From the NCBI GenBank assembly GCA_023389535.1, contig JAEWEH010000070.1:1-5382 (forward strand): 5,382 bases of DNA, in the 5' to 3' direction. Within the stretch, counting starts at the first letter, position 1. Each line of letters starts with the position of its first letter. The notes beneath the pieces were generated by a model. That model was not told the origin of the DNA. It did not search any database and was given only the letters and a program-made list of their open reading frames with translations. Below, one piece after another: positions 1-5,382 of the stretch. The translations under genes were made by a program, and so were the position numbers. The DNA comes from Pseudomonadota bacterium (GTDB lineage: Bacteria > Pseudomonadota > Gammaproteobacteria > Burkholderiales > Burkholderiaceae_B).

Positions 1-168
1 ACCCAGCGGGTTCTCGTTCGAGGCCAGCTTGACGATATTGGCGGGATCCAGCTTGAACTCGCGCGCGAGTTCCTCTATGGGCTTGCCAGCCTGATAGGGA
101 GCGATGGCCAGTACGTATTCGGGGGCCACCGACAGCACGGCGGCACTGGTTTGATCTTCGATAGTCAT
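1..168 (-). CDS. hisC: Histidinol-phosphate aminotransferase, N-terminal part (cut by window edge)
   Basis: Only the first 56 codons are present, from an ATG at 168 to the left edge with no stop. The family is a PLP-dependent fold-type I aminotransferase that converts imidazole-acetol phosphate and glutamate to histidinol phosphate; paralogues in this gene context often also transaminate phenylpyruvate or 4-hydroxyphenylpyruvate. Visible support is the segment [17 protein letters not shown] (residues 22-38), followed by the family signature [12 protein letters not shown] (45-56), which forms part of the substrate pocket in HisC proteins. The catalytic lysine lies outside the window. The start is 13 nt after the pheA stop. 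Only a weak G-rich stretch precedes it (GGGTCGG), so translation may depend on ribosomes arriving from pheA. No other in-frame start is better supported. Which substrate it prefers (histidine or aromatic pathway) cannot be decided from this fragment. Confidence 0.93.
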   Translation of the reverse strand, partial: MTIEDQTSAAVLSVAPEYVLAIAPYQAGKPIEELAREFKLDPANIVKLASNENPLG

Positions 169-181
169 GACCGACCCATTA

Positions 182-1267
182 CTATTGCCGGGGATAGGAT
201 CCCAGCACCTTGAAAAAAGCCACCTGCTTTTTCAGATCGGCCAGCGCCTGGGCCACAGAGGGCTCGTTGCGGTGTCCGAGCAGGTCGACGTAAAAATAAT
301 ATTCCCATTGTCCGGTGCGGGCCGGTCGCGATTCCAGCCTGGTCATCGATACGCCATTGGCCGCCAGCGGCGCCAGCATTTCATAGACGGCGCCGGCGCG
401 GTTGGGCACAGCGAGAATGATGCTGGTCTTGTCGCTGTCGGTAGGCAGGGTTTCAATCGCGCCTATCGCCAGGAAACGCGTGCGGTTTTGCGGATCGTCC
501 TGAATGCCGGAAGCCACGACCTGCAAGCCCCATGCATGGGCCGCGGTCGAGCCCGCGATGGCCGCCACCGTGGGATCTTGCGCAGCGATGCGGGCCGCCT
601 CGCCGTTGCTTGACGCCGCGTCGCGGGCGAGCTTCGGGCAGTGCTGCGTCAGCCAGCCCTGGCATTGGGCCAGGGCTTGCGGGTGCGCCATGACGCGGGT
701 GATGCCTTCCAGCGTCCCGGACTGCGTCATCAGGTTGTGATGGATCTTGATGGAGCGCTCGCCCAACACCTTGAGCGGCGAATTGAGCAACAGGTCCAAG
801 GTGCGGTTGACCGCGCCTTCGGTAGAATTTTCCACCGGCACCATGCCGACATTTGCCTGGCCCGCCTCGACCGCGCGGAATACCTCGTCGAAGGAATCGC
901 AGCGCAGCGGCGTCACCGCGTGACCGAAATGTTCCAGGGCGGCCTGCTCTGAAAACGAGCCCTGCGGCCCGAGATAAGCCACCGTCAAGGTGCTTTCCAG
1001 GCCACGGCAAGTCGAGATCACCTGCGTCCAGACGGCATCTATGGCCTGGTCGGTGAAGGGCCCTTTATTGAGCGACTGCAGGCGGCGTATCACCATGGCT
1101 TCGCGCTCGGGCTTGAGCACCGCGCCGTCCTCGTCGAATTCGCGTTTGATTTCGCCAACATCCTGGGCGGCCTTGGCGCGCTGATTCAGCAATTCGAGTA
1201 TCTGCTCGTCCAGCGCATCAATGCGCTGGCGCAAAGGCAGCAAGCGGGCTTGCAGAGAGTTATCCAT
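182..1267 (-). CDS. pheA: Bifunctional chorismate mutase/prephenate dehydratase (P-protein)
   Basis: This 361-residue cytoplasmic enzyme turns chorismate into prephenate and then phenylpyruvate, the committed route to phenylalanine. Three domains are visible in order. An all-helical AroQ-type chorismate mutase spans about residues 8-90, with the typical [19 protein letters not shown] helix and KPEREA at 52-57. The prephenate dehydratase domain spans about 95-270, with [13 protein letters not shown] (98-110), [15 protein letters not shown] (144-158), HPQAL (195-199) and the catalytic TRF motif (263-265). A C-terminal ACT domain spans about 280-357, with GAVYEML (292-298) and ESRP (312-315); in this family these motifs bind phenylalanine for feedback inhibition, so the enzyme is probably allosterically controlled. 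I chose the ATG at 1267, which overlaps the serC stop by 8 nt. An in-frame TTG at 1279 would add four residues but lies only 2 nt after the AGGA. The stop is TAG at 184-182. Length and motifs are normal for the family. Confidence 0.97.
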   Translation of the reverse strand: MDNSLQARLLPLRQRIDALDEQILELLNQRAKAAQDVGEIKREFDEDGAVLKPEREAMVIRRLQSLNKGPFTDQAIDAVWTQVISTCRGLESTLTVAYLGPQGSFSEQAALEHFGHAVTPLRCDSFDEVFRAVEAGQANVGMVPVENSTEGAVNRTLDLLLNSPLKVLGERSIKIHHNLMTQSGTLEGITRVMAHPQALAQCQGWLTQHCPKLARDAASSNGEAARIAAQDPTVAAIAGSTAAHAWGLQVVASGIQDDPQNRTRFLAIGAIETLPTDSDKTSIILAVPNRAGAVYEMLAPLAANGVSMTRLESRPARTGQWEYYFYVDLLGHRNEPSVAQALADLKKQVAFFKVLGSYPRQ

Positions 1268-2387
1268 GTTTGCGTTCAAAATCCTGCATGTACGAAATCA
1301 GCGACTGCACGGCTTCGAGCGGCACGGCGTTATAAATCGATGCGCGCATACCGCCGACGCTCTTGTGCCCTTTCAGCTGCATCAGGCCCGCGGCGTCGGC
1401 CTGCTTGAGGAATTCTGCATTGAGCGATTCGTCGCGCAGGAAAAATGGCACATTCATGCGCGAGCGCACGGCCGGGTGGACGTGGGTCGTATAAAAATCA
1501 GACGTATCCAGATAGGAGTACAAGGCCTGGGCTTTGGCCATGTTGGCCGCCTCGATGCCGGCGACCCCGCCTTGGCGCTTAAGCCATTTGAATACCAGGC
1601 CTGCAATGTAGATGGCGTAAGTCGGCGGGGTGTTGAACATGGACCCGGCCTCGGCGACATTCGCATAATTGAAAGCGGACGGACAGATGGGCAGCGCGTG
1701 GCCGATCAAGTCCTTGCGGACAATGACCACCGTGACGCCTGCGGGTCCGGCATTTTTCTGAGCACCCGCGTACACCATGCCCGCCTTGCTGAAATCGATG
1801 GGGCGTGACAGGAAATGCGAAGAAGCGTCCACCACCAGTTCGACCCCAGGGGCGCCCAGCGCCGCCATATCGGGCCAATCGGCGAATTCCACGCCGCCTA
1901 TGGTTTCATTGCTGCATAAATGCAGGTAAGCCGCGTCCGGCCTGACACGCCAGTCCGTGACTGCGGGGAACCAGGTCCAGGGGCCCTGCGTGCGACCGTC
2001 GATCTCGGTGTCAGCGCCACTGCTGGCGGCAACCGCAATATCGCCGTAGCGTTGCGCCTCTTTGTGCGATTTGTTGGACCAGATACCCGTCAGAATGTAG
2101 TCCGCCTTGCCTGAACCGTTACGACCGATCAGGTTGAGCGGCACAATTGCATTTTCGGCCGTCGCACCGCCCTGCATGAAGAGAATCTCGAACTCGTCGG
2201 GCACCGACAACAATTCCCGCAAGTCGGCTACGGCCTCGTCGCGGATCTGCGTGAACTGCTTGCCGCGATGGCTCATTTCCATGACCGACATGCCGCTACC
2301 GTGCCAATCCGTCATTTCAGCGGCGGCTTGCTGCAATACTTCCAGCGGCAGCGCCGAGGGGCCTGCCGAAAAGTTCCACGGGCGCAT
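1260..2387 (-). CDS. serC: Phosphoserine aminotransferase
   Basis: SerC is a cytoplasmic PLP enzyme that transaminates 3-phosphohydroxypyruvate with glutamate to give phosphoserine; it also makes 4-phosphohydroxythreonine for pyridoxal phosphate synthesis. From the ATG at 2387 it has 375 residues. Motifs seen are [13 protein letters not shown] at the N-terminus, MSHRGKQF (substrate-binding His40 and Arg41), the cofactor loop QGGATAEN (72-79), GIW with Trp103, NETIGG (160-165), VVDASS with Asp187, [11 protein letters not shown] with the Schiff-base Lys211, FNTPPT (251-256), and RMNVPF and [10 protein letters not shown] near the C-terminus. Compared with the roughly 362-residue E. coli enzyme as I recall it, it carries about 14 extra residues between Trp103 and Lys211. 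The ATG shares one base with the gyrA TGA. A GTG one codon earlier (2390) also fits: it overlaps gyrA by 4 nt (GTGA) and makes the N-terminus line up in length with E. coli SerC. An AAGGA sits 9 nt (ATG) or 6 nt (GTG) upstream. The stop TAA lies inside the start of pheA. Confidence 0.97.
   Translation of the reverse strand: MRPWNFSAGPSALPLEVLQQAAAEMTDWHGSGMSVMEMSHRGKQFTQIRDEAVADLRELLSVPDEFEILFMQGGATAENAIVPLNLIGRNGSGKADYILTGIWSNKSHKEAQRYGDIAVAASSGADTEIDGRTQGPWTWFPAVTDWRVRPDAAYLHLCSNETIGGVEFADWPDMAALGAPGVELVVDASSHFLSRPIDFSKAGMVYAGAQKNAGPAGVTVVIVRKDLIGHALPICPSAFNYANVAEAGSMFNTPPTYAIYIAGLVFKWLKRQGGVAGIEAANMAKAQALYSYLDTSDFYTTHVHPAVRSRMNVPFFLRDESLNAEFLKQADAAGLMQLKGHKSVGGMRASIYNAVPLEAVQSLISYMQDFERKHG
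1282..1287 (-). promoter_or_regulatory. Weak ribosome binding site of pheA
   Basis: GCAGGA on the minus strand lies within the end of serC. It is 14 nt from the pheA ATG at 1267, longer than usual, and only 2 nt from the alternative TTG at 1279, too close to work. This favours the ATG and suggests that pheA is read largely by ribosomes finishing serC. Confidence 0.4.
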
Positions 2388-5110
2388 CACGAATTTTCCT
2401 TGTCGTCCGAGTCCGGGTTGGAGGGATCTTCCTGCGGGCCGCTGCCATCCGACGCGGCGTCCGCGGCGTCCGGAGCGCCGTCTTCCGGGGCCTGAGGCGC
2501 GGCGGCATCATCGTCTTCCAGCATCACGACGATATCGTCCGCATCGCTTTCCACGACGCGGCGCACACCGGACAGCATGCTGTTGTCATCCACACTGATG
2601 AGCGTGACGCCTTGCGTGGCACGGCCCATTTCCCGGATTTCCGAAACCCGGGTGCGTACCAGCACGCCTGCCGTGGTGATCAGCATGATTTCGTCAGAAG
2701 GACGCACGAGCACCGCGCCCACCACCTTGCCATTGCGCGTCGATGTCTGGATGGCGATCATCCCCTTGCTACCGCGGCCGTGTCGGGTGTATTCAACGAT
2801 GGACGTGCGCTTGCCGAAGCCGTTTTCCGTGGCGGTGAGCACGCTTTGCGACTCATCGCCCGCCACCAGCATGGCGATCACGGCCTGGCCTTCTTCCAGC
2901 ATCATGCCGCGCACGCCGCGCGCGGTGCGGCCCATGGGACGAACATCGTTTTCGTCGAAGCGCACGGCCTTGCCGGCGTCGGAGAACAGCATGACATCGT
3001 GCTTGCCATCAGTGAGATCGGCGCCGATCAGGTAGTCGCCTTCGTCCAGCGCCACCGCGATGATGCCGGCCTTGCGCGGGTTAGAGAAATCCGACAGCGG
3101 CGTCTTCTTGACGGTGCCGCGCGAGGTGGCCATGAACACATAGTGGTCTTCGCTGAATTCCTTGACGGCCAGCACAACCGTGATTTTCTCGCCGTCCACC
3201 AGCGGGAACATATTGACGATGGGCCGCCCGCGCGAATTGCGCGAACCCTGAGGCACTTCCCAGACCTTCAGCCAGTAAACGCGGCCGCGATCGGAGAAGC
3301 ACAATAGATAGTCGTGCGTATTGGCAATGAAGAGCTGGTCTATCCAGTCGTCTTCCTTCATCGCGGTGGCCTGTTTGCCGCGCCCGCCGCGCTTCTGGGA
3401 ACGATATTCGGACAGCGGCTGGCTCTTTATATAGCCGGTCTGAGACAGCGTCACCACCATGTCCATCGGCGTAATCAGGTCTTCCGTGTCCAGCTCAGTG
3501 GCGTTGTGTTCGATTTCGGACCGGCGCGTGTCTTTGGCGCCGGTGGAGAATTCCGCCTTGATGGCGATCAGTTCGTCGCCGATGATGGCAGTGATGCGCT
3601 CGGGCTTGGCCAGGATGTCCAGCAAGTCGGCAATCGTCGCCATGATATCTTTGTATTCGCCGACGATCTTGTCCTGCTCCAGGCCAGTCAGGCGCTGCAG
3701 GCGCATGTTCAGGATTTCCTGGGCCTGGACATCGCTAAGGCGGTACAGGCCGTCCTGCTGCATGCCATAGCTGTCCGGCAAGGATTCGGGGCGATAGGCG
3801 GTGCGTCCCCCCGGCGTATCGCCCTGGTCGGCCCGCGACAGCATTTCGCGCACCAGGGACGAATCCCAGGAGCGGGCCATCAGTTCCTGGCGTGCCACGG
3901 GCGGCGTGGGCGCTGCCTTGATAATGGCGATGAAATCATCGATGTTGGCCAGCGCCACCGCCAGGCCTTCCAGCACATGGCCGCGCTCGCGCGCCTTGCG
4001 CAGCTGGAAGACCGTGCGGCGCGTCACGACCTCGCGCCGGTGCGCAAGGAAGTATTCCACCATCTGCTTCAGATTCAGCAGGCGAGGCTGGCCGTCGACC
4101 AGCGCAACCATGTTGACACCGAAAGTATCCTGCAGCTGGGTGTTCTTGTAGAGATTGTTCAGGACGACTTCGGGCACTTCCCCGCGCTTGAGTTCGATCA
4201 CCAGGCGCATGCCGTCTTTGTCGGACTCGTCGCGGATGTCGGAAATGCCCTCGATCTTCTTCTCGTTGACCAGTTCGGCGATTTTTTCCTGCAGGGTCTT
4301 TTTATTGACCTGGTAAGGAATCGCATCGATGACAATGGCCTGGCGGTTGCCCTTTTCCATGTCCTCGAAGTGGGCTTTGGCCCGCATGATGACACGGCCC
4401 CTGCCGGTGCGGTAGCCTTCCCTCACACCCGACATGCCATAGATGATGCCGCCGGTGGGAAAATCGGGCGCCGGAATCAGTTCGATCAGTTCGTCGACCG
4501 TGCATTCCGGGTTGCGCAGGCAATACAGGCAGCCGTCGACCACCTCGGAAAGGTTGTGCGGGGGTATATTGGTCGCCATGCCCACGGCGATGCCCGAGCT
4601 GCCATTGACCAGCAAGTTGGGCAGGCGCGAAGGCAGCAGCAAGGGTTCCTGTTCGCTGCCGTCGTAGTTGGGGCCGAAGTCCACGGTCTCCTGGTCGATG
4701 TCGGCCAGCAGTTCGTGGGCGATCTTGGCCAGGCGTATTTCCGTGTACCGCATGGCCGCCGCACTATCGCCGTCGACGGAGCCAAAGTTACCCTGGCCGT
4801 CGACCAGCATATAGCGCAAGGAAAAATCCTGGGCCATGCGGACGATGGTGTCATATACGGCTGAATCACCATGGGGGTGATATTTACCAATGACGTCCCC
4901 GACAATACGCGCCGACTTCTTGTACGCCCGGTTCCAGTCGTTGTTCAGTTCGTGCATGGCAAAGAGGACGCGCCTGTGCACGGGTTTCAGCCCGTCCCTG
5001 ACGTCCGGCAGGGCCCGCCCCACGATCACGCTCATGGCGTAGTCGAGGTAGCTGCGGCGCATTTCCTCTTCCAGCGAGATAGGAAGCGTTTCCTTGGCGA
5101 AGGAATCCAT
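2387..5110 (-). CDS. gyrA: DNA gyrase subunit A
   Basis: GyrA (907 residues) forms an A2B2 complex with GyrB that introduces negative supercoils using ATP. The N-terminal winged-helix/breakage-reunion region is nearly identical to E. coli: [21 protein letters not shown] near residue 21, [15 protein letters not shown] (77-90) and the active site AAAMRY with Arg121 and Tyr122, the tyrosine that bonds to cleaved DNA. The tower and coiled-coil region runs to about 520. The C-terminal beta-pinwheel DNA-wrapping domain spans about 535-850 and holds the GyrA box QKRGGRG (572-578), which marks a gyrase rather than topoisomerase IV subunit ParC. The protein ends in an acidic, alanine- and proline-rich tail (854-907). 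It is about 30 residues longer than E. coli GyrA (875), from a tower insertion near 425-445 and the longer tail. The quinolone-determining positions are wild type (Ser83, Asp87). The ATG at 5110 gives the conserved N-terminus [10 protein letters not shown], although no clear Shine-Dalgarno precedes it. It is the first gene of the cluster. Confidence 0.99.
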   Translation of the reverse strand: MDSFAKETLPISLEEEMRRSYLDYAMSVIVGRALPDVRDGLKPVHRRVLFAMHELNNDWNRAYKKSARIVGDVIGKYHPHGDSAVYDTIVRMAQDFSLRYMLVDGQGNFGSVDGDSAAAMRYTEIRLAKIAHELLADIDQETVDFGPNYDGSEQEPLLLPSRLPNLLVNGSSGIAVGMATNIPPHNLSEVVDGCLYCLRNPECTVDELIELIPAPDFPTGGIIYGMSGVREGYRTGRGRVIMRAKAHFEDMEKGNRQAIVIDAIPYQVNKKTLQEKIAELVNEKKIEGISDIRDESDKDGMRLVIELKRGEVPEVVLNNLYKNTQLQDTFGVNMVALVDGQPRLLNLKQMVEYFLAHRREVVTRRTVFQLRKARERGHVLEGLAVALANIDDFIAIIKAAPTPPVARQELMARSWDSSLVREMLSRADQGDTPGGRTAYRPESLPDSYGMQQDGLYRLSDVQAQEILNMRLQRLTGLEQDKIVGEYKDIMATIADLLDILAKPERITAIIGDELIAIKAEFSTGAKDTRRSEIEHNATELDTEDLITPMDMVVTLSQTGYIKSQPLSEYRSQKRGGRGKQATAMKEDDWIDQLFIANTHDYLLCFSDRGRVYWLKVWEVPQGSRNSRGRPIVNMFPLVDGEKITVVLAVKEFSEDHYVFMATSRGTVKKTPLSDFSNPRKAGIIAVALDEGDYLIGADLTDGKHDVMLFSDAGKAVRFDENDVRPMGRTARGVRGMMLEEGQAVIAMLVAGDESQSVLTATENGFGKRTSIVEYTRHGRGSKGMIAIQTSTRNGKVVGAVLVRPSDEIMLITTAGVLVRTRVSEIREMGRATQGVTLISVDDNSMLSGVRRVVESDADDIVVMLEDDDAAAPQAPEDGAPDAADAASDGSGPQEDPSNPDSDDKENS
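2397..2401 (-). promoter_or_regulatory. Ribosome binding site of serC
   Basis: AAGGA on the minus strand lies inside the last codons of gyrA, 6 nt before the GTG at 2390 and 9 nt before the ATG at 2387. Both starts are reachable, so this site alone does not decide between them. Its position inside gyrA fits translational coupling. Confidence 0.6.
2454..2471. repeat. Tandem 9-nt repeat in the gyrA tail
   Basis: Two exact head-to-tail copies of GCGGCGTCC (plus strand) encode Asp-Ala-Ala twice (GyrA residues 881-886). The unit is a multiple of three, so gain or loss by slippage would keep the frame. Confidence 0.8.
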
Positions 5111-5117
5111 AGAGTGT

Positions 5118-5123
5118 CTTATA
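5118..5123 (-). promoter_or_regulatory. Second -10-like box right before gyrA
   Basis: On the minus strand TATAAG (5 of 6 matches to TATAAT) is followed by ACACTCT and then the gyrA ATG. If used, transcription would start at or next to the ATG and give a leaderless message. No -35 (the 17-nt position reads ATCGGC) and no TGn extension supports it, so it is a weak candidate. Confidence 0.2.
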
Positions 5124-5162
5124 GGTAAAGCAAGAAAGTGGCCGATGTCGGGCGAATGGGAA

Positions 5163-5171
5163 ATTCTAGCA
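5163..5171 (-). promoter_or_regulatory. Likely gyrA promoter, extended -10 element
   Basis: Read on the minus strand this is TGCTAGAAT: a -10 hexamer TAGAAT (5168 to 5163) matching TATAAT at 5 of 6 bases, preceded by the TGn extension. No good -35 is found; the best is CTGCCG with a 19-nt spacer (3 of 6 matches), and an extended -10 can work with a poor -35. Transcription would begin near 5155, leaving a leader of about 45 nt before the gyrA ATG. Assignment is by pattern only. Confidence 0.5.
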
Positions 5172-5208
5172 CTTCCCTCTACGGGGACGGCAGGCCGATA
5201 CCACTATG

Positions 5209-5222
5209 GCGCCGCGCGGCGC
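5209..5222. repeat. Perfect 14-bp GC-only palindrome
   Basis: GCGCCGCGCGGCGC is identical to its own reverse complement. It lies about 40 bp upstream of the proposed gyrA -10 element. It has no T-run after it on either strand, so it is not a typical terminator. It could be a protein site or chance in GC-rich DNA. Confidence 0.6.
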
Positions 5223-5239
5223 GCTCTCCCGACGGGCCC

Positions 5240-5251
5240 CTGCCATGGCAG
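5240..5251. repeat. Perfect 12-bp palindrome
   Basis: CTGCCATGGCAG is self-complementary over 12 bp. It is flanked by two near-copies of a GCGCGCT-based sequence at 5219-5231 and 5251-5263, starting 32 bp apart. No known regulator site is recognised. Confidence 0.55.
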
Positions 5252-5348
5252 CGCGCTTCTCCGGGGCTCCGCGGGGCTTCTTCATAAAGCACTTTAAGCG
5301 GTCCTCCGTTTTTGTTGCCGAAAACCAACATTTCCAGGCGAGTTGCGG

Positions 5349-5354
5349 TATAAA
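5349..5354 (+). promoter_or_regulatory. Possible divergent promoter -10 (plus strand)
   Basis: TATAAA (5 of 6 matches) lies in an AT-richer stretch pointing towards the right edge. With an 18-nt spacer the -35 position reads CCAACA (5325-5330, 3 of 6). It could drive a gene beginning beyond 5382, but that gene is not in the window. Confidence 0.28.
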
Positions 5355-5382
5355 TGCCAATATCTGGCGGATATGTATCATT

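Larger units (their letters stand above)
5111..5382. other. Non-coding region upstream of gyrA
   Basis: No convincing gene is seen in these 272 bp on either strand. The short open frames here have no family resemblance, no good ribosome site and odd composition. The half nearest gyrA holds the likely gyrA promoter. The middle (about 5205-5280) is very GC-rich with two perfect palindromes and short direct repeats. The right end (about 5281-5382) is AT-richer and carries a plus-strand TATAAA, as expected if a divergent gene starts beyond the edge. In Alcaligenaceae I recall an ompA-type gene near gyrA, but nothing in the window shows it. Confidence 0.7.

Noticed and set aside
1221..1808. 195-codon plus-strand open frame opposite serC
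   Set aside because: It runs across the serC/pheA junction on the opposite strand and resembles no protein family; it is explained by the coding pattern of serC.
2612..3307. 231-codon plus-strand open frame opposite the gyrA C-terminal domain
   Set aside because: It has the same His/Arg/Ala-rich composition as other complements of gyrA and no family motif.
3314..4864. 516-codon open frame on the plus strand, opposite gyrA
   Set aside because: It lies wholly antisense to gyrA, whose family identity is certain. The translation has no recognisable domain and is rich in His, Arg, Gln and Val, as expected for the complement of GC-biased codons. Long antisense open frames are common in such genes.
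5094..5297. 67-codon plus-strand open frame across the gyrA start
   Set aside because: It overlaps the conserved gyrA N-terminus and the promoter region, has no ribosome site and shows no recognisable protein features.
5285..5315. Terminator-like stretch TAAAGCACTTTA followed by CGG/CCG and a T-run
   Set aside because: The stem TAAAG/CTTTA (5285-5296) is AT-rich with only a 2-nt loop, and the CGG...CCG before the T-run is a 3-bp stem. Neither makes a credible intrinsic terminator.
5166..5381. 71-codon minus-strand open frame upstream of gyrA
   Set aside because: It covers the palindromic GC-rich region and overlaps the proposed gyrA -10 element. Its sequence is low in information with no family resemblance, and no convincing ribosome site can be seen.
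1..5382. Search for tRNA, rRNA, CRISPR arrays, insertion sequences, attachment sites or defence genes
   Set aside because: None was seen. Coding density is nearly complete with conserved housekeeping genes, and no regularly spaced repeats or transposase-like proteins occur.

Overview
The window looks like a core-genome segment of a betaproteobacterium. The fairly high GC content, the protein sequences and the gene order fit the Burkholderiales, most likely an Alcaligenaceae relative of Bordetella or Achromobacter. That placement rests on recalled family sequences, not on a search. All four recognisable genes lie on the minus strand and are read from right to left: gyrA (DNA gyrase subunit A), serC (phosphoserine aminotransferase), pheA (chorismate mutase/prephenate dehydratase) and the first 56 codons of hisC (histidinol-phosphate or aromatic aminotransferase), which runs off the left edge.

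Layout: 5382 to 5111 is a roughly 270-bp non-coding region. It holds the likely gyrA promoter, several short palindromes, and a weaker plus-strand promoter candidate near the right edge that could serve a divergent gene outside the window. gyrA fills 5110 to 2387. serC starts on top of the gyrA stop codon, pheA starts 8 nt inside the end of serC, and hisC starts 13 nt after the pheA stop. I see no room for terminators or separate promoters between these genes, so they look like one co-transcribed, translationally coupled unit. The order gyrA-serC-pheA-hisC matches the known mixed-function supraoperon of beta- and gammaproteobacteria, which normally continues with tyrA, aroA, cmk and rpsA; those would lie beyond the left edge.

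How the genes work together: PheA makes phenylpyruvate from chorismate, and the HisC-family enzyme can transaminate aromatic keto acids as well as imidazole-acetol phosphate. SerC supplies serine and a pyridoxal-phosphate precursor, and PLP is the cofactor of both aminotransferases. GyrA supplies negative supercoiling and is linked to the others by position, not by pathway. All genes look intact, and I found no mobile element, CRISPR array, RNA gene or undescribed system. The points worth a second look are the gyrA leader (extended -10, no Shine-Dalgarno, possible leaderless start), the long acidic GyrA tail with a tandem 9-nt repeat, a changed residue in the SerC cofactor loop, and the coupled starts.
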